NCBI GenBank assembly: GCA_933228675.1
Contig: OW121740.1
Coordinates: 9,577,442-9,641,441, forward strand
Direction: 5' to 3'
Origin: Stomorhina lunata
Taxonomy: Eukaryota; Arthropoda; Insecta; Diptera; Rhiniidae
Length of the DNA: 64,000 nucleotides
The notes under the pieces are model-generated. The model had not been told where the DNA came from, made no database searches, and was given only the letters and a program-made list of their open reading frames with translations. Of the stretch, positions 21,680-35,600 are shown piece by piece; position 1 is the stretch's first letter; every line of letters starts with the position of its first letter. The translations under genes and the position numbers were made by a program.

Positions 21680-22129
21680 CTGTTAACATATTACGATAAC
21701 AATAATTGATATCTTATGTTGATTTTGCTGTTAGTGTTAACATTAAAGAAGAATTTCTATATTATAAATTGATATGTATGTGTTTACTACAAATACAATT
21801 AAATTAAAAAATAAAAAAAAAAAAAAATAATGAAAATAAATTTATACTAAAAATTTTAAATCGAAAAAATAAATAAAATTTCTATTTTTCTCTAATAGTT
21901 TATAGGGAATTCATGTTAATTCATGTTAGTTAACATTGCCATTAGCATTAACATAACACATCCCTGTTATATTAATAAACAAATTAACATTTTCCATATA
22001 AATACAGAAAAGACCAAAAGAATTACAGACAAATTTATGATTATGTTAATAACAGAATTTTCTACTTTAATAGCAATAAGTCATGGGAACTAAATATAGG
22101 CAACCATAGATAACACCAAACACTATAAA
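21680..22129. other. A+T-rich spacer with TTAACA-rich segments
   Basis: Several GTTAACA / TGTTAAC motifs (about 21682-21985) hint at a decayed inverted-repeat element, but no clean boundaries are visible. Confidence 0.35.
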
Positions 22130-24610
22130 AATAATTTTCTCTAGAAAAATTTTCGATAAAAATATTTTTCCATACAAAAATTTTCGAAAAAAATATTTTT
22201 CTATAGAAAAATTTCTTTATAGAAAATTTTTCTATAGAAAAATTTTTTTATAGAAAATTTTTCTATAGAAAAATTTTTTTATAGAAAATTTTTCTATAGA
22301 AAAATTTTTTTAAAGAAAATTTTTCTATAGAAAAATTTTTTTATAGAAAATTTTTCTATAGAAAAATTTTTTTATAGAAAATTTTTCTATAGAAAATTTT
22401 TTTTATAGAAAATTTTTCTATAGAAAAATTTTGTTATAGAAAATTTTTCTATAGAAAAATTTTTTTATAGAAAATTTTTCTATAGAAAAATTTTTTTATA
22501 GAAAATTGTTCTATAGAAAAATTTTTTTATAGAAAATTGTTCTATAGAAAAATTTTTTAATAGAAAATTTTTTATAGAAAAATTTTTTAATAGAAAATTT
22601 TTCTATAGAAAAATTTTTTTATTGAAAATTTTTATATAGAAAAATTGTTTAATAGAAAATTTTTCTATAGAAAAATTTTTTTATACAAAATTTTTCTATA
22701 GAAAAATTTTTTTATAGAAAATTTTTCTATAGAAAAATTTTTTTATAGAACATTTTTCTATAGAAAAATTTTTTTTATTTAAAATTTTTGTATAGAAAAA
22801 TTTTCTATAAAAAAATTTTTCTATACAAAAATTTTAAATTTTTCTAAAAAAATTTTTCTATAGAAAAATTTTGTATAAAAAAATTTTTCTATAGAAAAAT
22901 TTTCTATTAAAAAATTTTTCTATATAAAAATTTTCAATAAAAAAATTTTTCTATAGAAAAATTTTCTATTAAAAAATTTTTCTATAAAAAATTTTCTATT
23001 AAAAAATTTTTCTATAGAAAAATTTTCTATTAAAAAATTTTTCTATAAAAAATTTTCTATTAAAAAATTTTTCTATAGAACAATTTTCTATAAAAAAATT
23101 TTTCTGTAGAAAAATTTTCTATAAAAAAATTTTTCTATAGAAAAATTTTCTATAAAAAAATTTTTCTATAGAAAAATTTTCTATAAAAAAATTTTTCTAT
23201 AGAAAAATTTTCTATAAAAAAATTTTTCTATAGAAAAATTTTCTATAAAAAAATTTTTCTATAGAAAAATTTTCTATAAAAAAATTTTTCTATAGAAAAA
23301 TTTTCTATAAAAAAATTTTTCTATAGAAAAATTTTCTATAAAAAAATTTTTCTATAGAAAAATTTTCTATAAAAAAATTTTTCTATAGAAAATTTTTCTA
23401 TAGAAAAATTTTTTTATTGAAAATTTTTATATAGAAAAATTTTTTAATAGAAAATTTTTCTATAGAAAAATTTTTTTATACAAAATTTTTCTATAGAAAA
23501 ATTTTTTTATAGAAAATTTTTCTGTAGAAAAATTTTTTTATAGAAAACTTTTCTACAGAAAAATTTTTTATAGAAAATTTTTCTGTAGAAAAATTTTTTT
23601 ATAGAAAATTTTTCTATAGAAAAATTTTTTTATAGAAAATTTTTCTATAGAAAAATTTTTTTATACAAAATTTTTCTATAGAAAAATTTTTTTATAGAAA
23701 ATTTTTCTATAGAAAAATTTTTTTATAGAAAATTTTTCTATAGAAAAATTTTTTTTTATTTAAAATTTTTGTATAGAAAAATTTTCTTATAGAAAATTTT
23801 TCTATAGAAAAATTTTTTTAAAGAAAATTTTTCTATAGAAAAATTTTTTTATAGAAAATTTTCTATAGAAAAATTTTTTTATAGAAAATTTTCTATAGAA
23901 AAATTTTTTTATAGAAAATTTTTCTATAGAAAAATTTTTTTATAGAAAATTTTTCTATAGAAAAATTTTTTATATAAAATTTTTCTATAGAAAAATTTTT
24001 TTATAGAAAAATTTTTTTATAGAAAATTTTTCTATAGAAAAATTTTTTTATAGAAAATTTTTCTATAGAATTTTTTTTTATAGAAAATTTTTCTATAGAA
24101 TTTTTTTTTTATAGAAAATTTTTTTTATAGATAATTTTTCTATTTTTTTATAGAAAAATTTTCTATAAAAAAATTTTTCTATAGAAAAATTTTCTATAAA
24201 AAAATTTTTCTACAGAAAAATTTTCTATAAAAAATTTTTTTGTAGAAAAGTTTTCTATAAAAAAATTTTTCTACAGAAAAATTTTCTATAGAAAAATTGT
24301 CTATAAAAAAATTTTTCTATTGAAAAATTTTCTATAAAAAAAATTTTCTATAAAAAAAATTTTCTATAGAAAAATTTTTTTATAGAAAATTTTTCTATAG
24401 AAAATTTTTTTTATAGAAAATTTTTCAATAGAAAAATTTTTTTATAGAAAATTTTTCTATAGAAAAATTTTTTTATAGAAAATTTTTCTATAGAAAAATT
24501 TTTGTATAGAAAATTTTTCTATAGAAAAATTTTTTTATAGAAAATTTTTCTATAGAAAAATTTTTTTATAGAAAATTTTTCTATAGAAAAATTTTTTTAT
24601 AGAAAATATT
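22130..24610. repeat. 2.5-kb TATA-centred palindrome array
   Basis: About 85 units of roughly 29 bp: TTTTTCTATAGAAAAA joined by TTTTTTATAGAAAA or TTTTCTATAAAAAA. Two linker variants occur in blocks (22130-22790 and 23390-24130 against 22800-23390 and 24140-24350), so local homogenisation has acted. It is the longest array here, between castor and gzl. Confidence 0.92.
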
Positions 24611-26429
24611 TTAGTAAAATTCGAACATATTTTAGTAAAATTTAATAAATCCTACATCTCTACGACTATTATTCTTAGGAATAAAAACAAAATAGTTACA
24701 AATTTACTCACCATTCGTTATTTGTTCAGCCGATTTGAATTATCGGATTTTGAATTTGCTTTTATAAATTGTATTACTTGTCTTTTTGAAAATTTTGAAT
24801 TTCTCCAAAAGCCAATTGTTTTTAAGGGAATCTTGAAAATTTTCTTGGAGTCTTGAAAACTTTTTTGGAATCTTGCAATTTTTATACTTTTTACCCAAAA
24901 ATCTATAAAATAAAGCATATAAATTTATTAATAAAATAAAGTACACAATAATTTAATATTTTGTTTTTTTTTTACAATTTTAATAAAATGACTAAAAATT
25001 TTACATTTTATTTAAATATTTAATTAATCTTGGTTTTTATCATTTGGTTAGGATTTTCTTGTTCTTGCAAATGTTTCAATTTTAATAATGATTTCTTTTA
25101 GGGGTTTTTCTTATGTAAGATTTGGTTTTTGTTAATAATTTTAATTAAAATATATATAAATGTTGTAATGTATATTTTTAAGATGTTGTTGTTTTTTTGT
25201 ATAGTTATATGTATAATATATATTGTTTGTTTAAAATTTAATAATAGCATAAAACATAAAAAATATTAGCCAAGTTCAAAATCCTTTGCAAATGGTCTTG
25301 CAATGAAGCACTTGCAAATTGTTATAGCAAATAAAAGAAATGCTACGATATTAGACTATTTGCAAGGGATTGTAAACTGAGCTTTCGTTTAATATTAATA
25401 ACAAATATATAATAATTCAGTTTCAATTTCAAATTGTTTATTTTAAATTTGTTTAAACTAGGATTTGGATATTTAATTTATATGAGACTTAAAGGTAGAA
25501 ATTTAAAAAAGAAATTGATTAGATAATTAGTTAATTATTTTATTAATTATTTATACACATTATATAAAAAAGGTACTTAATGATTCTGCTTTTTTTCTTT
25601 CTTTCTTTAAATAAAATAATTTTAAATAAAAATCAAATTTTAAAAAAATTACATTTAGATTAAAATTTGTTTCAATTAAAAATTTTCATTTTTTTTTTTC
25701 TTTTTTTGGTATTTAAGGTAAAATTAAAAGAAAAAGAAAAAAATAAATTTTAGAAAAAGAAAATTGAGTAAAAAGTAAAGAATTAAACAAATAACAAAAA
25801 AAAAAACTAAAAATAATAAAAAAATATATAAAAAGATTGATTTTAACAAAATATTTAATAAAAAATAATAAAACTAAAAATATATAAAAAATAATGAAAG
25901 CATAGGTTTTATTTTTACACATAAATTGGATTTTTCCTTCTTTTCTTTTTTCCAAAATTTTATAAAGTTTAATTTTATAATTATAAGTATTAGCTTAATT
26001 CTTAATTAATATTTTATTTTTTTAATTTAAACCAATTTTACGGTTTTAAATAAATCACAATATTTATTTTTTTGTTTTTTTTAGCGATAAGAAGTTTGAG
26101 TTTTATTTAAACAAAAGTCGAGAGAACAAAATAACGAGATAATTTAAAAAAAAAATTGTTTTTTTTTTTTAAATAACTCCCCAAATCATAAACGAAAAAA
26201 TAAAGTTATGACAAACTTATAAAAACAAATTTTTCTTTTGAAATTTCTATAATTCGTTTATGAATTAGCGAGTAAATTTTTATATATTTCAGTTTTCTTA
26301 TAAACACAATGACTACTTTGCAAAAAACAGCAGCTTCAAAATGAAAACAAAATTTTGAAAATAATTCCAAAGAGTTCGAAGGACCATACATTTTCTTTCT
26401 TTCAAAATAAATAATTATTTTATCATAAA
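24611..26429. other. A+T-rich intergenic stretch
   Basis: No gene recognised. Frames at 24718-24946 and 25713-25955 are lysine, phenylalanine and isoleucine-rich products of base composition. Confidence 0.45.
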
Positions 26430-29400
26430 GTTAATTTTTTTTTCTATGAAAACATATCCTTTTCTATGAAAAAGAAGTTTTTTATAAAAAAACAAGCCTT
26501 TTCTAAAAAAAGTACTTTTTTGCATGAAAAAGTACTATTTGTATGCAAAAGTACTTTTATAAAAAATGGACTTTTTATATAAAAAATATGCTTTACCATG
26601 AAAGAGAAGATTTTCTATAAAAAATATTTTCTAAAAAAGTACTTTTTTGTATGAAAAAGTACTATTTGTATGAAAAAGTACTATTTGTATGCAAAAGTAC
26701 TTTTATAAAAAATGGACTTTTTATATAAAAAATATGCTTTTCTATGAAAGAGAAGATTTTCTGTAGAAAATATTTTCAAAAAAAAAATACTTTTTTGTAT
26801 GAAAAAGTTCTATTTGTATGAAAAAGTACTTTATATGAAAAAAAAGTAAATAAATATTATGTCCGAAAAATTATTTTAATTTCTTTAAAAAAATTAAATT
26901 TTTCTATGAAAGAGAAGATTTTCTTAAAAAAAAATAAATTAAAAAAAAAGTACTTTTTTGTATGAAAAAGTACTATTTGTATGCAAAAGTGCTTTTAAGA
27001 TTTTCTTAAAAAAATAAATTAAAAAAAAGTAATTTTTTGTATGAAAAAGTACTATTTGTATGCAAAAGTGCTTTTATAAAAAATTGACTTTTTATGTAAG
27101 AGAAGATTTCGAAAAAAAAAATAAAATTTTTTAAAAAAGTATTTTTTTGTATGAAAAAGTACTATTTGTTGTGAAAAAGTATATTTTTCTATAAAAGAGA
27201 AGATTTTCTATAAAACAAATAAGTTTTTCTAAAAAAAGTACTTTTTGTATGAAAAAGTACTATTTGTATACAAAAATTTGTATGTAAAAAGTACTTTTTA
27301 TATTAAAGTCGTACTTTTTTCTTAAGAAAAAGTAAAATTTTTTATGCTTTTCTATGAAAAAGAAAAAAGTACTTTTTATATGAAATTCAAACTTTTTTTT
27401 AAAAGCGTAGATTTTCTATAAAACAAAAAGTATTTTTTCAAAAAAAGTACTTATTTCTATGAAAAAGTCCTTTTTATACGAAAGTCGTACTTTTCTCTAA
27501 ATAACAGTCAAATTTTTCCATAGAAAAACTTACATTTTTTTCATAGAAAAAGTGAAGTTTTTTTCAAAAGATAAAGTCGAACTTTTTCCAAAGAAAAAGA
27601 GAAATTTTTTCGAAATCAAAATCAAACTTTTCCCTAAGAAAAAGTTTTTTTTTTCTCAAAAAAAAGTCAATTTTTTTTCAATAGAAAAAGTCAAACTTTT
27701 TCACAAAGAAAAAGTAAAAATTTTTCGCAAAAAAAAAAGTAAACATTTTTCGCAAAGAAACAGTAAAACTTTTTCCCAAAGAAACCTTTTTCGAAATTAA
27801 AATCAAACTTTTTCCCAAAGAAAAAGTTTTAACTTTTTTTCACAAAGAAAAAGTCAAATTTTTTTCAAAGAAAAAGACTAACTTCTTCCCAAAAAAAGTC
27901 AAACTTTATGCCTAGAAAATTATTTAACTTTTTCTATAGAAAAAGTCAAAATTTTTAGCAAAGAAAAAGTAAATCTTTTTCCCAAAGAAAAAGTAAAACC
28001 TAAAGAAGAAAACGAACTTTTTTCGAAATTAAAATCAATTTTTTTAAAAAAAAAAAAAGTCAAACTTTATCCACAGGAAAAGTAAAAACTTTTCCGTACA
28101 AAAAATTTAACTTTTTCTATAAAAAAATTTAACTTTTTGGCAAAGAAAAAGTTATACTTTTCTCCAATGAAAGAGTCTAACATTTTATCAAAAGAAAGAC
28201 TAACTTTTTTTCGATATTAAAATCAAACTTAAAAAAAAAACAAACTTTATCCTTAGAAAAAGTGAAACCTTTTCCATAGAAAAAATTAAACTTTTTCTAT
28301 AGAAAAACAAACTTTTTTCTTAAAAAAGTCGAAGTTTTTAACAAAGAAAAAGTTCTCTTTTTCGAAACCTTTTCCATAAAGAAATTAAGCTTTTTCTATA
28401 GAAAAACGATTTTTTTCATAGAAAAAGTCAAAGTTTTTGCCAAAAACTCAAACTTTTCTAAAATAAAAAGTAACACTTTTTCAAAAAAATAAAAAAACTT
28501 TCCAAAGAATAACAGGACATTTTTCAATTAAAAAAGTGAAACTTTTCCATAAAAAAAGTGAATCTTTTTCATGGAAAAAGTGAATCTATTTCCATAAAAA
28601 AAGTGAAACTTTTTCCATAGGAAATTAAAAATTTTGTTCCGAAAAAAGTCAAACTTTTTACATAAAAAAATGAAATCATAAAACTTTTTGCATACAAAAA
28701 GTTATACTTTTTCATTAGAAAATACTTTACTTTTTGCTTATAAAAAGTTCTAGTATTTCCTTATAGAAAGTTGAACTTTTTAGATGGTTTATTTTTTTTA
28801 CGAAAATTTTACCTTTAAGAAAAAAATTCACATTTTTTTTATAAAAAATTTAAATTTTTCCTTACAAAAAATTTTACTTTTTCTACTAAAAGTTGCACTT
28901 TTTCCTTACAAAAAGTTTTACTTTTTTCTTACAAAAAATTGTACTTTTTCTACTAAAAAAAATCACTTTTTTCTTAAAAATAGTCTCTCATTGTTCTAAA
29001 AAACTGTTTAACTTGTTCCTTAAAATAAGTTATACTTTTTTCTAAAAGAAAAATTTTCATGATTTCCCTCAATAAATTTATCTTTTTCATATAAAAAGTT
29101 TTACTTTTTTTCCTTACGAAATTTTTCACTTTTTTCATTACAAAAAGATTCATTTTTTTCTACAGAAATTTTTACTATTAGAAAAGATCTTACTAATCCC
29201 TTAGAAAAAGTCTTACTATTTCCTTACAAATTACCTTTTCCTTAGAAAAAGTTTTACTTTTGTCCTTAGAAAAAGTTTTAATTTTTTTCTTGAAAAAACT
29301 TTTTCTTAAAAAAAGTTTTTCCATAAAAAAAATACTTTATTTTCTATCAAAAAACTTGAACTTTTTACACAAAAAAGAACCCTTTCAAAAAAGTACCATT
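26430..29400. repeat. GTAC-centred palindrome array
   Basis: About 3 kb of variants of AAAAAGTACTTTTT and GAAAAAGTCAAACTTTTTCC. The left part has a longer period carrying AAGTACTATTTGTATG and TATGAAAGAGAAGATTTTCT, repeated about four times in 26440-26870. It ends about 200 bp downstream of the gzl stop codon. Frames inside it (for example 27552-27800) are artefacts. Confidence 0.88.
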
Positions 29401-29603
29401 TTTCTAGAAAAATAACTCTATTTTCCAAAACTTTGTTGCTCTTGGTAATGACCTTCTAATGTTCTTCTAATATGCCTTAATGGTTACTTTCAAACTGCTG
29501 CTTTTGATCCCCTTTTTTTCATCTACTCCCGCCCCATTCAAAATATAAACTAATGACATTCTGAAATTCTCTTCCTTGTGTATCTATAATTCACTCTCAA
29601 TTA

Positions 29604-32600
29604 TTACCAATATCTATTTATATTTATAGGATTATCATTAACGATATTGTTGTTGGAGGATGGTAAGGCGGCCACCGCTATACCACCCTGTGTAGGAGTT
29701 TGTATAAAAACCGAATCTTGATTAGCATCCATGGCCAACTCAGGCCTTGAACAGGCCTGCGAAGACGTTGTGGGCGTCGAAGTTGTTACCGCTGTGGCTG
29801 ACGTTGCTGTTGTTGTTACTTGTGGTGCCTTAAATTCATATATACAATGTAATGGGTCTTCATCGTTATCATCACCGCCGCCACTCGAACCATCGCCTCT
29901 TACCTCTTTAAAAGAACCACTTAAATTCGGATTTAAAAGATTATTCGAAGAATGTGTAGGAGCTCTGAGAGCAGCAGTTGTAGGATTAAAATTAGATGAA
30001 GTGTTCGTGGCATTACCATATGCCTCCTCATGGAGTGCGGCCAGATCAGAAGCTATAACATCTTCTAAATAGGGAGGAGCGGCCACACTTATTGTGGTGG
30101 GTTGTCTAAACCATCTGTGAAAAGGAAAAGGATGATGATATTATTTATAGGAGTAAAACTAAAGAATATTTTAAAGAAATTTACCTTAGAACCGGCCATG
30201 ACCATAGGGACCTATTACGTGTTTCATTATTAAGTTGAGCCTGCAAATGGGGCGGTAAATTGGGTGAACGATCAAAGGGATTTATACGTCGGGCAGGTGA
30301 AAGCACTAAAATGAAGATTTGATAAGAATTAGATGCGAAAGTAAAAAATTTTAGAGAAATTAGTACTTTTTGCTTAGAAAAAATTTTACATTTCCCTAGA
30401 AAAAAGTATAACTTTTTTTCTTAGAAAAAGTACTATTTTTTTAGTATTTTTTTTATAAAAAAAGTACTTTTAATATGAAAGTTAAACTTTTTCCCAAAGA
30501 AAAATCAAACTTTTTCCACAAAAAACAAAACAATATATTTCTTTTTATTGAAAAAGTCAAACTTTTTTCAACAGAAAAAGGCAAACTTTTTTCCCAAAGA
30601 AAAACTTTTTCCTGAGAAATTTTTTTTTATTTTCCTTAGAAAAAAACTAAACCTTTCCCTTAGACAAATCTGTACTTTTTTCTTAGAAAAAGTACAACTT
30701 TTCCCTAGAAGAAAAAGTACTTCTCCTAATCAAAAAATAGTACATTTTCCTATGAAAAAATATTACTTTTTCCTAAGAAAAGATAGTACTTTTTCCTAAA
30801 AAAAAGTAGTAAAAGTTTATATTTTTTTCTTAGAAAAAGAAGAACATTTCCTTAAGAAAAAATAGTACTTTTTCCTTACAAAAAGTACTATTTGCTGGCA
30901 AAAGTATTTTTTATAAAAAAAGTATGAAAGTCAAACATTTTCCCTAAGAAAAATCTAACTTTTCATATACAAAAATTTATTTTTTCAACAGAAAAAGGCA
31001 AACTTTTTCCCAAAGATAAAGTCAAACTTTAAAAAATTCCTGAGAAATTAGTACTTTTTCCTGAGAAAAATTTGTTTTATTTCCCTAGAAAAAGTGATAC
31101 CTTTTTTCTTACAAAAATTTATAGTTTTTTAGGAAAAAACTGCACTTTTTACTTAGCAAAGTAGTACTTTTTCTTTGAAAAAGCAAAATTTTTCCCTTAA
31201 AAAATGGTACCTTTTCCCAAAAAAATTAGTAAAACTTCATACTTTTTCCTTAAAAATAAACAAGTTCATTTTTAAGGAAAAAGTATCTTATGAAAAATAG
31301 TACTTTTTCATTAAATAACTTTTTCCTTAGAGAAACATGGTAAAAATAGTACTTTTTCCTAAGAAAAGTACTATTTTTAGGCAAAAGTATTTTTTATGAA
31401 AAAGTACATCTTTTAATGAAAGTCAAACTTTTTCTCAAAGAAACAATAAACATTAAATATTTCAATAGAAAAATTAAACTTTTTTCATGGAAAAAAAATA
31501 TTTTTTTTTTCATAGAAAAAAATACAATTTTTTTCATAGAGAAAAACTATTTTTTTTTTAAAAGAAAAATGAAATTTTTTTCAGAAAAAAAAATAATTAT
31601 AGAAAAATCTCAAATCTTTTCATAGAAAAAGTCAAAATTTTTTCCCTTGAAAAAAAAATAGTACCTTTTCCCAAGAAAAAAGTAGTAAAACGTTATACTT
31701 TTCCCTTAAAAATTAAAATTTTTTCTTATAAAAAATAGCACTTTTTTTATTTAAGAACTTTTTCCTTAGAAAAAGTACTATTTGTTTGTATTTTCAAAAG
31801 AAAAATTTATTTTTTTTTCATAGAAAAAAACAATTTAAAAAAAAAATAAAAATTTTTTCAGAAAAAAAAAATATTTTTTTTTTTATAGAAAAAACTCAAT
31901 TTTTTCATAGAAAAAGTCAAAGTTTTTTTCAAAGCAAAAGTCAAAGTTTTTCGAAAAAAAAATCCAATCTTTAAAAAATTCTGAGAAATTAGTACTATTT
32001 TCTTAAAAACGTACTTTCTGGAAAAAAGTACTTTTTACTTAGAAAAATGTGTACTTTTTTCTTAAGCAAGGAAAAAATATCCCTGGAAATAAAATTACTT
32101 TTTGCTAAGAAGAAATCGTACTTTTTCCTATTAAAAAATTTTAGTCATTTTTTCTAAGAAAATATAGTATTTTTCCTAAAAAAAAGTACTTTTTCCTAGA
32201 AAAAAGTAAAAAATTATATTTTTTATAAGAACAAGTTTTTTTTTATAAAAAATAGTTCTTTTCCCTTAAAAAAAGTGGAACTTTCCCTAAAAATATTACT
32301 TTTTGCTAAGAGAAAAACAGTACATTTTGCTAAGAAAAACAGTACTTTTTCTTAAGAAAAATAGTACTTTTTTCTAAAAAAAAATAGTACTTTATCCTAA
32401 AAAAAAATAGTACTTTATCCTAAAAAAAAGCACTTTTTCGCAAGAAAAAAAAACTAATTTTTAATTAAAAAAAATAGTACTTTTTCCTAAGAAAAAGTTG
32501 AAAATTATATTTTTTATAAGAAAAAGTAAAATTTCTTATAAAAAATAGTTTTTTCCCTAAAAAAACTTTTTACTTAAAAAAAAAGTACTTTTTCCTTACC

Positions 32601-35600
32601 TTTTCCTTGGGAAAAATAGTACTTTTTCCGTTACAAATTTCTAAAAAAAAAAAACTAAAACCAAACTTACTATTTTCATCATCTGATGTAACGTCTCCAC
32701 CAACAACAGTTTCGTTACCTCCACGACGAAATGTACCATGACTTGTGGTCGTCGAGGTACTCGCCGAACCTAACGAACCAACTGTTGAATTTAAGGAAGT
32801 ATTAGCCGATTGTTGATTTTGCAACAGAGGTTGTGTGTCATCATCCGTATCGGTTACACTATCCAATGAAGACTGTCGATTCCGGTAAGCTCGTTTTTCG
32901 CCTTTCGTAAAAACCTTACGCTTACAAATAGGGCAATCGCGTTTATTCTCAGTTAACCAGACATCAATGCATTGGCTGTGATAGGCTGTGCAAAAAAAAG
33001 GGGAAAATTAAGTACCAGAATATTAAAAATTGTTTTTTTTTTTTTCAAGAAAAACTTACGATGTTTACAGGGTAGCACTCGTAATTTATCACCTTCGGCA
33101 AAATCATCGAGACATATAACACAGGTCTCATAGCCAATATCACCATTTTTGGTAAACTTTATAATCTGTAGCTTTTTCAGCAAACGCTTGGGCAAACGAT
33201 GATGTCTCGAACGTCTTTCTTCGCGTATGCATTTGTAGATCATATAAAAAATCTGAAAATTTAAATTAAGTAAGAATTTGAAACTTTATTTTAAAAACTA
33301 GTTACTTACCATTATTAAAAAACATAGACCAATCAAAATGGAAAATGGCAAAATTAATTGTGTATTTATATTGAAAGGCAGCTCATCGTTAATGACTAAA
33401 ACAATTTCTGGGGTAAAGAAGGTTTTCAAATTGATGCCCGTTGTACGACCCACAAAAACGGAAGGTATAAAAATGCCGCTAGAATTTTGTGCTGACATGT
33501 GCTCTGGGTAAACAAATTTATGAATTTATTAATAAAATTAATCAAATTAATTGAATATTTTATTCAAAACTTACCTAAATCATCATTTTCATTATTGTAG
33601 ATGACCACAGCATCAAAACGAGCTGCCTGCGCATGGCGTACCTTTAATTCGAATGTGCAATCAACGCCGCCTCTGAAAGTTTAAGAACAAACAAAAAATG
33701 CATTTAAATTTTAGTTAGTCCAAAAAATTAAGTATATTTAAGATAATTTTAAGGAAAATAATGTATTTCGGTTCAAACAAGGAATTGTAACAAGGAATTG
33801 TAAAAATTAAAATCAATGAAAAGTTAAGATCAAAAAGTAGAGAAATTCAAGCAATAGGTTTGAGTCTCTACTAAATTGAGAGAACAATTTCATTTCATCG
33901 TTGGCAGTGTTGCCGTTTTTATATATTTAACCGAAATTGATATTTTTCTTCAATGTGTAGTTCGGATGTTTTTAAAAGAAAAAGTTTTCTACTCCATTTT
34001 TTTAATGTTTTAATTAAAAATTTTTGTATAGAAATTTTTTTTATTAAAGTTTTTATTTAATAAGTTTTATATCGAAAATTTTTCTATAAAAAATATTTTT
34101 ATCGAAAATTTTTCTATCAAAAACTTATTTTTTTAATAGAAAAATAGTTTTATCGAAAATTTTTCTATAAAAAATATTTTTATCGAAAATTTTTCTATAA
34201 AAAATTTATCTATCGAATATTTATCTATCGGAAATTTTTTTATAGAAAATATTTTTATCGAAAAATTTTCTATGGAAAAATATTTTTATCGAAAAATTTT
34301 CTATGGAAAAATATTTTTATCGAAAATTTTTCTATAGGAAATATTTTTATCAAAAATGTTTATATAGAAAATATTTTTTGTAGAAAAATATTTTTATCGA
34401 AAATTTTTCTATAAAAAAATATTTTATAGAAATGTTTTCTGTAGAAAATATTTTTATTAAACATTTTTTTTCGAAAATTTTTCTAAAGAAAATAGTTTTA
34501 TCGAAAATTTGTCTATAGAAAATGTTTTTATCAACAATTTTCTATAGAAAATATAGAAAATATTTTTATTGAAAATTCTATAGAAAATTTTTTTAACAAA
34601 AACTTTTCATAGAAAATGTTTTTATTAAAAACTTTTCTACAGAAAATTTTTCTATCAAAAACTTTTCCATATAACATTTTTCTATCAAAAACTTTCCTAA
34701 AGAAAATTTTTCTATCAAAAACTTTTCGATAGAAAATTTTTCTATCAAAAACTTTTCTATAGAAAATGTTTCTATCAAAAACTTTTCTATAGAAAATTTT
34801 TCTATCAAAAACTTTTCTATAGACAATTATCTATAGAAAATTTGTCTATAAAAAACTTCTCTATAGAAAATTTTTCTATCAAAAACTTTTCTATAGAAAA
34901 TTTTTTATCAAAAATTTTTCTATAGAGAATTTTTTATCAAAAACTTTTCTATAGAAAATTTTTTATCAAAAACTTTAAAGATTTTTTTTTATGGAAAATT
35001 TTTCGATAAAAAAAAATTTTCTATAGAAAATTTTTTTATAAAAAGATTTGATAGAAAAATTTTTGATAGAAAAGTTTTTTAATCGAAAAATTTTCTATAG
35101 AAAATTTTTTTGTAGAAAATTTTTCTATCAAAAATTTTTTTTTAAAAAACTTTTCTATCAAAAATTTTTCTATCAAATCTTTTTATAGAAAATTTTTCTA
35201 TAGAAAATATTTTTATCGAAAAATTTTCCATAAAAAATCTTTATCAAAAATTTATCTATAGAAAAATATTTTTATCGAATATTTTTCTATAGAAAAATTT
35301 TTTTATTGAAAATTTTTCTATTTAAAATTTTTTTTTTTATCAAAAATTTTTCTATAGAAAAATTATTTTATCTAAAATTTTTCTATATTTTTTTCTATGG
35401 AAAAATATTTTTATCGAAAATTTTTCTATAGAAAATTTGTATCGAATATTTTTTTAAAGAAAAATATTTTTACCTAAAACTTTTCTATAGAAAAATATTT
35501 GTATCTAAAACTTTTTTTATAAAAAAATATTTTTATCAAAAATTTTTCTATAGAAAATATTTTTATCAAAAAATTTTCTATAGCAAAATTTGTATTGAAA

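Noticed and set aside
27552..29000. Lysine/phenylalanine-rich frames in the GTAC array (also 30548, 31416, 31786)
   Set aside because: Translation of low-complexity repeats; no codon bias, domain or splice support.
29731..30072. 113-codon plus-strand frame opposite the gzl last exon
   Set aside because: Antisense to the well-supported gzl tail, with no recognisable domain of its own.
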